64,000 bases of DNA from Psychrobacter coccoides (GTDB lineage: Bacteria > Pseudomonadota > Gammaproteobacteria > Pseudomonadales > Moraxellaceae): the NCBI RefSeq assembly GCF_017498085.1, contig NZ_JAGBKM010000005.1:1-64000 (forward strand), given 5' to 3'. Position numbers and translations under genes: made by a program. This document shows positions 50,965-59,693 of this stretch, piece after piece. The notes below the pieces were generated by a model. That model did no database searches. It saw nothing but the letters and a program-made list of their open reading frames with translations, and had not been told where the DNA came from. Numbering within the stretch: position 1 is the first letter of the stretch; each line of letters opens with the position of its first letter.

Positions 50965-52227
50965 ATGAAAAATGTCTGCGTGTTTGGTCTAGGGTATATC
51001 GGTCTACCAACAGCAGCGATGTTTGCCCATCATGGGGCCAATGTCGTCGGGGTCGATGTCAATCCACATGCGGTTGATACCATTAATCAAGGCAAAATCC
51101 ACATCGTGGAGCCTGGTCTTGAAGCGATCGTCAAGCAAGCGGTAGATAAGGGCACGCTCAAAGCCAGTCTCACCCCTGAACACTCTGATGCTTATCTGAT
51201 CGCCGTACCTACGCCATTCAAAGGAGACGATCACACCCCTGATCTGTCTTATATTCAAGCGGTGAGCGAAGCGTTAGCGCCTTTGTTAGAGAAGGGCGAT
51301 GTGGTGATCCTAGAGTCAACTTCACCAGTAGGCGCTACAGAACAAATGGTAGAGTGGCTGGCGGCAGCACGTCCAGACCTGACCTTCCCTGATTATTATC
51401 AGCCTGATCATGAAGCGGATATCTTTGTGGCTTACTGCCCAGAGCGCGTATTACCAGGCAAGGTAGTAGAAGAGCTGATATCAAATGATCGTATTATCGG
51501 CGGTATGACTAAAGAGTCGACTAAAAAGGCGCAGGAAGTATATCGTATATTCGTCGAAGGCAACCTGCTAGTGACCAACTCTCGTACCGCTGAGATGGCA
51601 AAGCTGACCGAAAATGCCTCTCGTGATGTGAGTATTGCCTTTGCCAATGAGTTGTCTATTATCTCAGATAAGCTCGATATCAATGTCTGGGAGCTGATTG
51701 AGCTGGCCAATCATCATCCACGTGTCAATATCTTGCAGCCTGGCGCTGGGGTAGGCGGTCACTGTATCGCTGTCGATCCATGGTTTATTGTTAATCAAAA
51801 TCCTGAAGAAGCACGTATTACACGTATGGCGCGTGAGATTAATGATGGTAAGCCAAAGTGGGTAATCGCCAAGATTAATGAGCAAATAGAAGCGTTTAAG
51901 CAGAATGGTGTAGATAGACCCAAAGTAGCACTATTAGGTTTAGCCTTTAAACCGGATATTGATGACTTACGTGAAAGCCCAGCAGTTAATATTGCTAGGG
52001 ATATGCTAGATGCTAATTCAGCAGAAATTCTACTAGTAGAACCCAATATTAATGAACTGCCTAAAAGCTTGATAGCTGGAAAACTAGTTGAGTTGGATTC
52101 AGCATTAGAGCAAGCAGATATCATGGTTTTACTTGTAGGACATAATCAGTTTAAAGCAGTTAGCATACCTCATGACAAACCCGTAATTGATGCTGTAGGT
52201 ATTATTAAGTTTCATGAAGTTAACTAA
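50965..52227 (+). CDS. wecC: UDP-N-acetyl-D-mannosamine dehydrogenase
   Basis: 420 residues, equal to E. coli WecC. The NAD-binding 'VFGLGYIGLPTAAMFAHHGA' begins it; 'ESTSPVGATEQM', 'YCPERVLPGKVVEEL', and catalytic Cys in 'GAGVGGHCIAVDPWF' (~266); the C-terminal domain has 'LLGLAFKPDIDDLRESPA'. It oxidises UDP-ManNAc to UDP-ManNAcA. Codon use becomes visibly more AT-rich from about 51,850 to the stop, unlike its first two-thirds. This marks a probable recombination joint inside the gene. Confidence 0.95.
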   Translation: MKNVCVFGLGYIGLPTAAMFAHHGANVVGVDVNPHAVDTINQGKIHIVEPGLEAIVKQAVDKGTLKASLTPEHSDAYLIAVPTPFKGDDHTPDLSYIQAVSEALAPLLEKGDVVILESTSPVGATEQMVEWLAAARPDLTFPDYYQPDHEADIFVAYCPERVLPGKVVEELISNDRIIGGMTKESTKKAQEVYRIFVEGNLLVTNSRTAEMAKLTENASRDVSIAFANELSIISDKLDINVWELIELANHHPRVNILQPGAGVGGHCIAVDPWFIVNQNPEEARITRMAREINDGKPKWVIAKINEQIEAFKQNGVDRPKVALLGLAFKPDIDDLRESPAVNIARDMLDANSAEILLVEPNINELPKSLIAGKLVELDSALEQADIMVLLVGHNQFKAVSIPHDKPVIDAVGIIKFHEVN

Positions 52228-52559
52228 TTTTAAAAGATAAAAACCAGATCTCTCTGCTTAAGTATTAATATAAAAAATTGTATCAACATAACCAAAATCA
52301 GAGTATTAAGCATTTTTTATAATTGCTGGCGTAAATAATACTTTATTTGCTCTCTGGTATTTACTAAAGTGAATAAATCCTATTTTTAGTAACTATATCT
52401 AAAAGACTTTACCTGTACTTCTTCTAGTAATTTAGGCTCTGAGTGAGACTTCAGGTAGTTTATATTTGTATCAGTGTAATTTGATTTTAGACTGAAAGTC
52501 CTAGTTTGTTTAATCTGAATATTTAATAGAGTAAGCGGCTTTATGAGAGAGTATGTTTA
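52228..52559. other. AT-rich spacer wecC to tandem glycosyltransferase
   Basis: 332 very AT-rich bases at the left edge of the variable cargo. No hairpin terminator, JUMPstart/ops element (GGCGGTAG) or ORF was recognised. Confidence 0.4.
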
Positions 52560-55526
52560 ATGAAAAATATTATCGAGAAGTATAAATTTTATAGCGATTC
52601 TAAAAATATTAACGATAAAAACTCAAGTTATTTATCTTATAGGGTTTTTAATCTAATAGATAAGCTAAAAAACAAGGGTTTTAATCATAATGACTTAATT
52701 GCTAAGGTTTTAATCTTATACTTGAGGAATGAAAAGATTAAAAACGGATATGAGGGATATGAAGTTGTTACAAATAAGGCATTAAAGATTATCGAGGAAA
52801 CTAATAGTGTTCATGATCTAGTTAAGGTAATTGAAAAAAGCAATATAGATAATATTAGATTTGCAAAGTACTTAGAAGAACTAGATAGAGATAAAATAGT
52901 GCATGATGGAAAAGTTAATGAAATTTGGGCTAATGTTTTATTTTCTAATTTAACCAGTAATTGCTTTTCTTTAAACCAGTTTGCTGATGGAAAGTATAGA
53001 ATATCTATAACGCATCGTAATAGTGAGGTGTTCAAGAATAGAAAGGCTTTAATCTTGTATTTTGGAGCGCTTCCTGAGTATATTAGAAAAGAAAAAGGAT
53101 TAGCTCTTTCTGCAGACAGTCAGGCATTTACTTATATGGGGTCAGGAATAAAGAAAGATGGTGTATATAACCAAGACTTCTATATTGATGTTGATGAAAA
53201 AATTAAGAATATTGTTCTTTACTTTGCTACAACTATCGAAGATTTTAAGATAGAGACTTTGTCTATTCAAAATTGTGCGCTTAAGACAGTTAATGAAAAA
53301 CAAGTAAAAAATGATTTAATCGATAATAGTTCCTCAATAAATCTACACAATTTAGATGCTAATGATATCGAATATATACTGTATGCAGATATTAATGCCA
53401 ATGTAGTTGACGGCTCCTCTGTCTGGTATTCATCAATGGCTAGCATACTAGCCGCTCAAGGCAAAACAGCGCTTATTATTAAAGAAAATTTAAGACATGA
53501 TCAAGTCATATCCAATATTGAGCATAACCATAATATAGAGCTAATTACGCCTGAAAAAATTGGTTACAACGGTGTAATAGATATAGAAACTGGCGTAGAT
53601 TTAGTTCGGAAAATTGATAATATTTCACCCAATGTACGAGCAGTAGTTGTTAGAGGCTGTGAAGTAGCCTATCAACTATCTCAAACAAGACAGTTCTATA
53701 ACCGGCTAGCAAGCTATATAACTGATTTTTATACTGTAGATAATAATGAACTTATCATAAACGACGAGAAAGTAGAGAAGTTGAAACTGATTAGCTTAAG
53801 GTCTGTTTATATACTCGTACAGACTAAAGCTATCAAGGATAAGATTGAAGAATTAACAAATAATAAATCAAAATATATTTTAATACCACCACCTATTAAT
53901 GATAAGTTTTTGGATTCAACAAAAAGCTCAAGTCTGAGCCCCTTAGCTAATTCTGATGTTAATGATAGTCAAGTACAAAGAGCGGTTAAAATTGGATATG
54001 CAGGAAAAATCACACCAGGCTGGGGAATATTTGAGTTATTTGAATTTGTTGAAAGATTAAAAGGTGAAGGCAAAGAGGTAAAGCTCTATATAGCTGCTAA
54101 TAAGATATCCTCTCCAACTAATTTAAAAGAGTTTCGCCAGACAATACAGAACTGGTTTAAGAAGCTTGATGTTAACTATTACAATGACTTAAATAGAGAG
54201 CAGAGTTTAGAAATGCTCTCTGGAATGGACTTTATTTGGTGTTTTAGGCCTGCAGACTTTGAGACTGCTACCCTAGAGCTATCCACTAAGTTAGTTGAGT
54301 CAGTAGCTATAGGTGGTAGATGTTTATGCTATCCTAGTGAAATTAATATTAATTCTTTAGGTAAGGATTACCCTTTTTTCATTAAGAGCTATCAAGACTT
54401 CAGAAAAGTACTAGGTAAAAAAACATTAAGCCTTGATCCTAAATTTTCTAAAAAAATATGGCAAAAGCATTCGCTGAAAAATATTACTAATGAATTCCAT
54501 AGCCATTTTGCATCGATACCTTTGTCTAACAAGAAAATGCTATTTGCAGGGCATGATTTTAAGTTTATTGATGCTTATATCTCCTATCTAAAATCCAGAC
54601 GTGTTCCTGTTAAGAAGGAAATATGGGAGTGGGGTGGTCATAAAAACCAAAAGCAGCTAATAGCAAATTATAAGTGGGCTGATATGGTCTTTTGTGAGTG
54701 GGGGCTAGCTAATGCAGTTTGGTACTCTAAACATAACAGCGATAACAAACCAATATATATTAGAATGCATGCTCAAGAAGTTAGAGAAAGAGCGCAAAAG
54801 TTTGGTAGACAAATAGATACCAACAATATAACAAAGATTATTTTTGTGTCTGAGAATATACGTCGTCAAGCGATTGAGATATTCAAATATGATATTAATA
54901 AGACCAAATATATACCTAACTTTGTAATGGATGATGAGTTTTATTTCAGTCAAAGAGACTTAAAGAAAAAGTCAGTCGTTTTAGGTGTTTTAGGTATTGT
55001 ACCCAAGACTAAGCGTCTAGACAGAGCCGTATTGCTTCTAGATTCTCTAAGAAAGTCTGGCGTTGACGCGTATTTGAACATTAAAGGATACAGACCTGAA
55101 GAGCTTGAGTTTATGCGAGCTCCTTCTAGAACAAAAGAGCTAGATTACTATTATGAAACGTATAAGTTAATTGAGACATTAGGTTTAAGTGATTATGTGA
55201 CCTTTGAGGGTTGGGGGGCCGATGTACGTGATTGGTATGAGAAAATCGACGTTATATTATCACCTTCTGAAAACGAATCGTTTCATTATGCTTTAGCGGA
55301 CGGTGTGCTATCTGGATGTTTGCCTGTAGTTTGGAATTGGCCTGAAGCAGATGCAATATATCCTAATGAATGGGTTGTGAGTAATAACTCTGACGCTAGA
55401 CAAAAAGTCGAAAGTTATATAAGGCATCATAAGGTTATTTGCATTACTAAAAGTAATAGAGAGTATTTAATTAGTAAGTTCGGTAGTAAGAAGATATTCA
55501 ATCTACTAAGCGATTCTATTTTATAA
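52560..55526 (+). CDS. Tandem two-module glycosyltransferase with N-terminal accessory region
   Basis: 988 residues. Residues 1-~110 are helical and Lys/Asn-rich; ~130-250 look like a beta-rich accessory module. A first GT-B-like module spans ~267-655: 'VDGSSVWYSSMASILAAQGKTALII' (in part) and 'VKIGYAGKITPGWGIFELFEFV', then 'ELSTKLVESVAIGGRCL' as nucleotide-sugar site. A second spans ~658-988: 'IRMHAQEVRERAQKFG', 'KTKYIPNFVMDDEFYF', 'VLGVLGIVPKTKRLDRAV', 'YVTFEGWG' and 'SPSENESFHYALADGVLSG', where the Glu-x7-Glu spot of GT4 enzymes is partly kept. Very AT-rich codon use. Acceptor and donor unknown. First gene of the cargo. Confidence 0.75.
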   Translation: MKNIIEKYKFYSDSKNINDKNSSYLSYRVFNLIDKLKNKGFNHNDLIAKVLILYLRNEKIKNGYEGYEVVTNKALKIIEETNSVHDLVKVIEKSNIDNIRFAKYLEELDRDKIVHDGKVNEIWANVLFSNLTSNCFSLNQFADGKYRISITHRNSEVFKNRKALILYFGALPEYIRKEKGLALSADSQAFTYMGSGIKKDGVYNQDFYIDVDEKIKNIVLYFATTIEDFKIETLSIQNCALKTVNEKQVKNDLIDNSSSINLHNLDANDIEYILYADINANVVDGSSVWYSSMASILAAQGKTALIIKENLRHDQVISNIEHNHNIELITPEKIGYNGVIDIETGVDLVRKIDNISPNVRAVVVRGCEVAYQLSQTRQFYNRLASYITDFYTVDNNELIINDEKVEKLKLISLRSVYILVQTKAIKDKIEELTNNKSKYILIPPPINDKFLDSTKSSSLSPLANSDVNDSQVQRAVKIGYAGKITPGWGIFELFEFVERLKGEGKEVKLYIAANKISSPTNLKEFRQTIQNWFKKLDVNYYNDLNREQSLEMLSGMDFIWCFRPADFETATLELSTKLVESVAIGGRCLCYPSEININSLGKDYPFFIKSYQDFRKVLGKKTLSLDPKFSKKIWQKHSLKNITNEFHSHFASIPLSNKKMLFAGHDFKFIDAYISYLKSRRVPVKKEIWEWGGHKNQKQLIANYKWADMVFCEWGLANAVWYSKHNSDNKPIYIRMHAQEVRERAQKFGRQIDTNNITKIIFVSENIRRQAIEIFKYDINKTKYIPNFVMDDEFYFSQRDLKKKSVVLGVLGIVPKTKRLDRAVLLLDSLRKSGVDAYLNIKGYRPEELEFMRAPSRTKELDYYYETYKLIETLGLSDYVTFEGWGADVRDWYEKIDVILSPSENESFHYALADGVLSGCLPVVWNWPEADAIYPNEWVVSNNSDARQKVESYIRHHKVICITKSNREYLISKFGSKKIFNLLSDSIL

Positions 55527-55564
55527 TCAGTTTTTAGTTATTTTTCCTATTAGAGAGTTAAATT

Positions 55565-57367
55565 ATGTCTGTATATCTTGTAATACTACCGAAAGATGAG
55601 CTGAACCCTAAACAGCTTATAGAAAAAGTAGCTGGTAGTTATCTAGGTTTATTTCCTAATGTGGGATACAAGACTCACAACTATATTGCAGATAATCCTT
55701 CCACTTCTGGTAGTTCAGTGATATGGGATAGAATCGACCCAAGCTCTTCCATATATAAAAGTAAAAAAGATGGGACATGGGTAGTGAGCTCTGGAATAAA
55801 TGTATCAAAGAGCATTTCTGAAAATGTTGTGAGACGAGGAGGGGAGGTATATTATGTAGAGCCTGTGTGGGGTCATTACACAGTGGTGCGTGCAGAAATG
55901 TACTTAAGTCAATTTCAGGCATGGAACACCGTACCTGCAGTTGAAGCCATTCACTATGCTCAGGATGAGAGTTTTATTTATATTAGTAATAGACCTTTGC
56001 CTATAGCGCTAGCGATAAGTCGAGGTTCAATTGATAGTATAAAGATGAATCAAGACTTTTTATCAGAATATCTAGCTTTTGGTTACTCGTTAACTGGTAA
56101 TACCATTTATGAGGGTGTAAAAATATTACCTGCAGATAAAATGCTCAATGTAAAAAACGGCTCAATTAGCTTGCAAAATAAACCAAGCGGAATGCACTCA
56201 AATTTACCCTTAAAACGATCTCAAAGTGAAGGTGCATATTACTTAAAAGATGCACTAGAAAACTCCATGAAAAGATCAATAGATAATATGAGAGGTGATA
56301 AAGTACAGCTACGGATGAGTGGAGGTAAAGACTCCAGGCTTTGTGCTCTTTTAGCTAAGCCATATAGCCAGAAGTTTTACTCTGTCAACTTTGGCGACTT
56401 AAAGGAAATGGAAACTAAGTTGTCAGTAGTGATTAGTAGCTACCTTAATATGCCTATAGAAGTAACATCGCCCGAACTTATGCCAGGGAGTTCTATTAGA
56501 CATAAGGTACAAAATCAAATACTTATGTCAGACGGTATCCTACCATCAGAACCGCACACGTCTATATACTTAGGATCAAATCCAAAAACGAAGAATGAAT
56601 CAATTATGCTTGGACAGTGGCCACTATTTAAAGGTGGTTATGCTAATTCTATGAGAAACAGTGAGAATTCATTAAAATCTAAATTGATTAGCATAATATT
56701 CCCGATCCTTAATAGTGTAGAACAGAGTAAATTTGAGGATTTACTTTTAGGATGGTTTGAAAATCAAGAATCAAGTAGTAATTTAGAAAAACTGTACCTA
56801 TTTTCAAGGCTTTTTCGATCTGGCAGATGGATGCAAGGTAGTTTTGCCTTATATTCAAGGGATGCTGATGTATTGTTGCCGATTAGTGACTCTCAGGTAA
56901 CAGCGGCATCTGATACCCTTTCTATGTATGAAAAGGTTTCACAAATATCACTATATTCTGTTATGGACTCAATGGATAGTATTATAACTAATATGCCATT
57001 AGCTAACTCGAATTGGCCAGTAGCAGTAAGAGATTTGATAAATTCTTATCCTCAACAAAGCTCACAGGCTTCAAGTTATTTTGATAATAAGAATAAGGAG
57101 ATAGAAAATAGTAGTATGTATATTACTAGGGACTATATTTCTGCAATGAGTGATAAAGTTATAATTGATATTGCAAAAGAAATAGTTGAGTCACCTAGGT
57201 TCGATGTTTATGCAGAAAAACTTAATAAGTATTTCATTAATTCAGTTAAGAATTTCGCCAGTGGAGAATCATCAACACCAAATCACATGCAAATTAGGAT
57301 TTTTAAATCTGCAGTGTGGAGATTGTATGTTGCCGACGTCTGGCTATCGTTGAATTGGTTAAAATAA
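55565..57367 (+). CDS. Asparagine-synthetase-like ATP-dependent amide ligase, no glutaminase Cys
   Basis: 600 residues. The C-terminal synthetase domain (~165-600) has PP-loop 'LRMSGGKDSRLCALLA' (SGGxDS at 252-257) preceded by 'SEYLAFGYSLTGNTIYEGVKIL' region (in part), a hallmark of AsnB-family proteins. The N-terminal ~160 residues follow the glutaminase-fold position but start MSVYLV, without the Cys2 needed to release ammonia from glutamine. It is therefore more like ligases that use free ammonia or another amine. In surface-polysaccharide loci AsnB-like proteins amidate uronic acids; here UDP-ManNAcA (WecB/WecC) is a plausible substrate class. Specific reaction unknown. Confidence 0.75.
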   Translation: MSVYLVILPKDELNPKQLIEKVAGSYLGLFPNVGYKTHNYIADNPSTSGSSVIWDRIDPSSSIYKSKKDGTWVVSSGINVSKSISENVVRRGGEVYYVEPVWGHYTVVRAEMYLSQFQAWNTVPAVEAIHYAQDESFIYISNRPLPIALAISRGSIDSIKMNQDFLSEYLAFGYSLTGNTIYEGVKILPADKMLNVKNGSISLQNKPSGMHSNLPLKRSQSEGAYYLKDALENSMKRSIDNMRGDKVQLRMSGGKDSRLCALLAKPYSQKFYSVNFGDLKEMETKLSVVISSYLNMPIEVTSPELMPGSSIRHKVQNQILMSDGILPSEPHTSIYLGSNPKTKNESIMLGQWPLFKGGYANSMRNSENSLKSKLISIIFPILNSVEQSKFEDLLLGWFENQESSSNLEKLYLFSRLFRSGRWMQGSFALYSRDADVLLPISDSQVTAASDTLSMYEKVSQISLYSVMDSMDSIITNMPLANSNWPVAVRDLINSYPQQSSQASSYFDNKNKEIENSSMYITRDYISAMSDKVIIDIAKEIVESPRFDVYAEKLNKYFINSVKNFASGESSTPNHMQIRIFKSAVWRLYVADVWLSLNWLK

Positions 57368-57417
57368 ACTTCAAGAGTTTATTTTAATAGTGTCTAAAAG
57401 ATTATTAGTGAATTTTT

Positions 57418-58599
57418 ATGAGTTTAAAAAGATTTATTCGACTTAAAGAGCTTGGATTAAATCTAGATAAAGTCTATATTCCAAGTGCAGATTATTTACA
57501 TACTAGGGATAGCTTAAACAGCCATGAGATCTATAGAGTTCAGACAAACTCTGAAGGTAATCAGTTGAGTCCTTGGGGATCCAACTCTAGTAAGCACATA
57601 TATCTGTTAGGTGACTCATCTATTGAAGCCATATATATTCGTGCTAGTATGAAGCCACAAAGTGTATTAGAGAGACTTTTATTAGAAAATCGGTATGACT
57701 ATAAGGTTTTTAATCTTGGTGTATCAGGAGCACAAACACTTAATATTATTAACTTAATAATCAATAAATTAGGTAACAAAAAGCAGTCAACAGTTGTTGT
57801 TTCTGTTCCCAGTAATGATGCTAGCACTTTAAGGCTAAAGGAAAACTATTACAGTGATGATTGGCGATATGCATCTATAGTACCTGCTACTAATAGAGAT
57901 CCAGAAATTACTAATGAAATAGACTATGATCCCTTCATAAAGAATATAAAAATGATTATAGAGTTGTGTGATATCTTACAATTGCAACTTTTTATGACAT
58001 CTATAATATATACGGGTAATAATATTTATTATGAGAAATTAAATAAAATTACCTCGGAAATTTGTTTATCAAAGAACATACCATTTATTAATTTGGAAAA
58101 AGGACTAAAAGAGGCTAAGGAGCTTTTTTACGATCCCTTACATTTATTATCTTGTGGAAGTAACTATTATGCGAAGCGTGTATATGAAGCTATTAAGCCG
58201 GGCTTAGAGATTGATAATCATGTTTCAATGAAGAGCTACATAATATGCAATAATACACTTCTGACTAAAGATTTAATTTGGTCTGAAAGATTTGACGTTT
58301 CACAGCGTAGTATTGTAAAGATAGTGATCGATGCTGAATACCCTAATGGGTTTGAAAGTAAACAGGTACTTATGGCAGTAGACTATGGCTCTGAAAACAT
58401 AAAATCTGATTTGGCGAGATCTGATAATAAAGAAATAGGATACTTTAAGTATATTAATGGTCCTGAAGGAAAAAAAATTGAGAAAATTATTGAGCTTCAA
58501 ATACCTGAAGGGTGTAATAAGCTTCGTATAGGATTGCGTGGGTGGCGCTGCTATGATGTTAAGGTCCATCATTCTTATATATCAGTCATCAATGTATAA
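57418..58599 (+). CDS. SGNH-fold esterase/acyltransferase-like protein with C-terminal beta domain
   Basis: 393 residues. Catalytic blocks are visible: Ser67 in 'YLLGDSSIEAI', Gly in 'NLGVSGAQTLN' (~101), Asn133 in 'VVVSVPSNDAS', and Asp239-x2-His242 in 'FYDPLHLLSCG'. Residues ~265-393 form a beta-rich domain ending 'CYDVKVHHSYISVINV'. SGNH proteins next to glycosyltransferases usually add or remove acetyl groups on polysaccharide. No signal peptide or membrane helix was seen, so it acts in the cytoplasm or on a lipid-linked intermediate (inference). AT-rich, same codon use as its two upstream neighbours. Confidence 0.75.
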   Translation: MSLKRFIRLKELGLNLDKVYIPSADYLHTRDSLNSHEIYRVQTNSEGNQLSPWGSNSSKHIYLLGDSSIEAIYIRASMKPQSVLERLLLENRYDYKVFNLGVSGAQTLNIINLIINKLGNKKQSTVVVSVPSNDASTLRLKENYYSDDWRYASIVPATNRDPEITNEIDYDPFIKNIKMIIELCDILQLQLFMTSIIYTGNNIYYEKLNKITSEICLSKNIPFINLEKGLKEAKELFYDPLHLLSCGSNYYAKRVYEAIKPGLEIDNHVSMKSYIICNNTLLTKDLIWSERFDVSQRSIVKIVIDAEYPNGFESKQVLMAVDYGSENIKSDLARSDNKEIGYFKYINGPEGKKIEKIIELQIPEGCNKLRIGLRGWRCYDVKVHHSYISVINV

Positions 58600-58740
58600 T
58601 TATATTAAGGGGCTATAGCTAATTATTTAATTTCACTCTTACATTCATAAATAATTTGTTTGTAATCAGAGTTGATATACTTGACGATAGAATAATGATT
58701 ATTGATATGCTTCACGATATTTAGCTTCGAATGTACATGC
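58600..58740. other. AT-rich spacer before the IS element
   Basis: 141 bases between the SGNH gene and the left IS end. No terminator or ORF recognised. Confidence 0.35.
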
Positions 58741-59660
58741 TATAGTCAATTTCACCTAAAAATGTTATAAACTAAGTATTAAATTCAATTGTTATTATAA
58801 AGACCATGACTTACTCACTAGATTTCCGTATGCAAGTTCTTAAAAGCTTAGACGAGGGTATGACCTTTGCCGAGGCAGCTGAGTTCTATAATCTCAGTCC
58901 AACCACGATACAGAACTGGAAGAGACGTATTCATAGCAAAACAACCAGGCAAACCAAACCCTATAAAATACCAGATGACGTGCTACTTAATGATGTCAAA
59001 GAGCATCCTGATGATTATCAGTATGAGCGAGCACGTCGTTTAAACTATAGTAAAACAGGCATTTATCATGCCCTAAAGCGGTTAGGCATCAGTCAAAAAA
59101 AAGACCTTAGAGCATCCAAAGGCATGTCCGATAAAAAGAGCGATCTATCAAAGTAAGCTTGATACCTTTAAACAACAAGGCTATCCCATTGTCTATATGG
59201 ATGAGAGCGGCTTTGAGGCTGAAACCATTCGTTCTCATGGTTACGCGCCTATTGGTAAGCCATGTATCGATCGCTACAACTGGCAAGGTAAAAAGCGAAC
59301 CAACGTTATCGGTGCTCTGTATAACAAGATGCTGTTTGCACTTGATTACTTTAAGTACAACATCAACAGCAGCATATTCTACGGCTGGTGCAAACAAACC
59401 CTCATCCCAAGTCTTAAAACCAAATGCGTGATTGTGATGGATAACGCCAGATTTCATAAGAGCAAACGCATTCAAAAGCTACTAAACAGGCACGGGCATC
59501 GCATTCTTTGGTTACCACCGTACAGCCCAGACTTGAACCCTATTGAAAAGAAATGGGCTCAAGTGAAGTTTCTACGCCAAGGCTGGATGCAAGATGACTT
59601 ATCCAAATTGTTTTATGATATTTGCCCTGGTCATAACAATTTTATTTTGAACTGACTATA
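58741..59660 (+). mobile_element. IS630-family insertion sequence with TATAGTCA ends
   Basis: About 920 bp. Left end TATAGTCAATTTCACCTAAA and right end (inverse) TATAGTCAGTTCAAAATAAA form imperfect terminal inverted repeats; both ends carry TA next to a TAGTCA core, consistent with IS630/Tc1-type TA target duplication. It contains one transposase reading frame interrupted at an A8 run. It sits between the SGNH and CgeB-like genes inside the polysaccharide locus. Confidence 0.85.
58806..59655 (+). CDS. IS630-family transposase, frame broken at an A8 run
   Basis: Two overlapping parts. 58,806-59,156 carries an N-terminal helix-turn-helix ('MTYSLDFRMQVLKSLDEGMT', then 'EFYNLSPTTIQNWKRRI') and a second helical domain. 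59,103-59,655 carries the DDE catalytic half: 'YMDESGFEA' (first Asp), 'CVIVMDNARFHKSKRI' (second Asp) and 'LPPYSPDLNPIEKKWAQ' (Glu). The frames differ by +1 and join across AAAAAAAA at 59,095-59,102. Seven A would give one intact 282-residue protein. It may be mutated or rescued by transcript slippage at the homopolymer. Catalytic residues look intact. Confidence 0.85.
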
Positions 59661-59693
59661 TATCTCAGATATATACTATTAATATAGACCATT

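Noticed and set aside
52228-52559. JUMPstart/ops element at the polysaccharide cargo
   Set aside because: No GGCGGTAG core was found on the plus strand here or upstream of galE.
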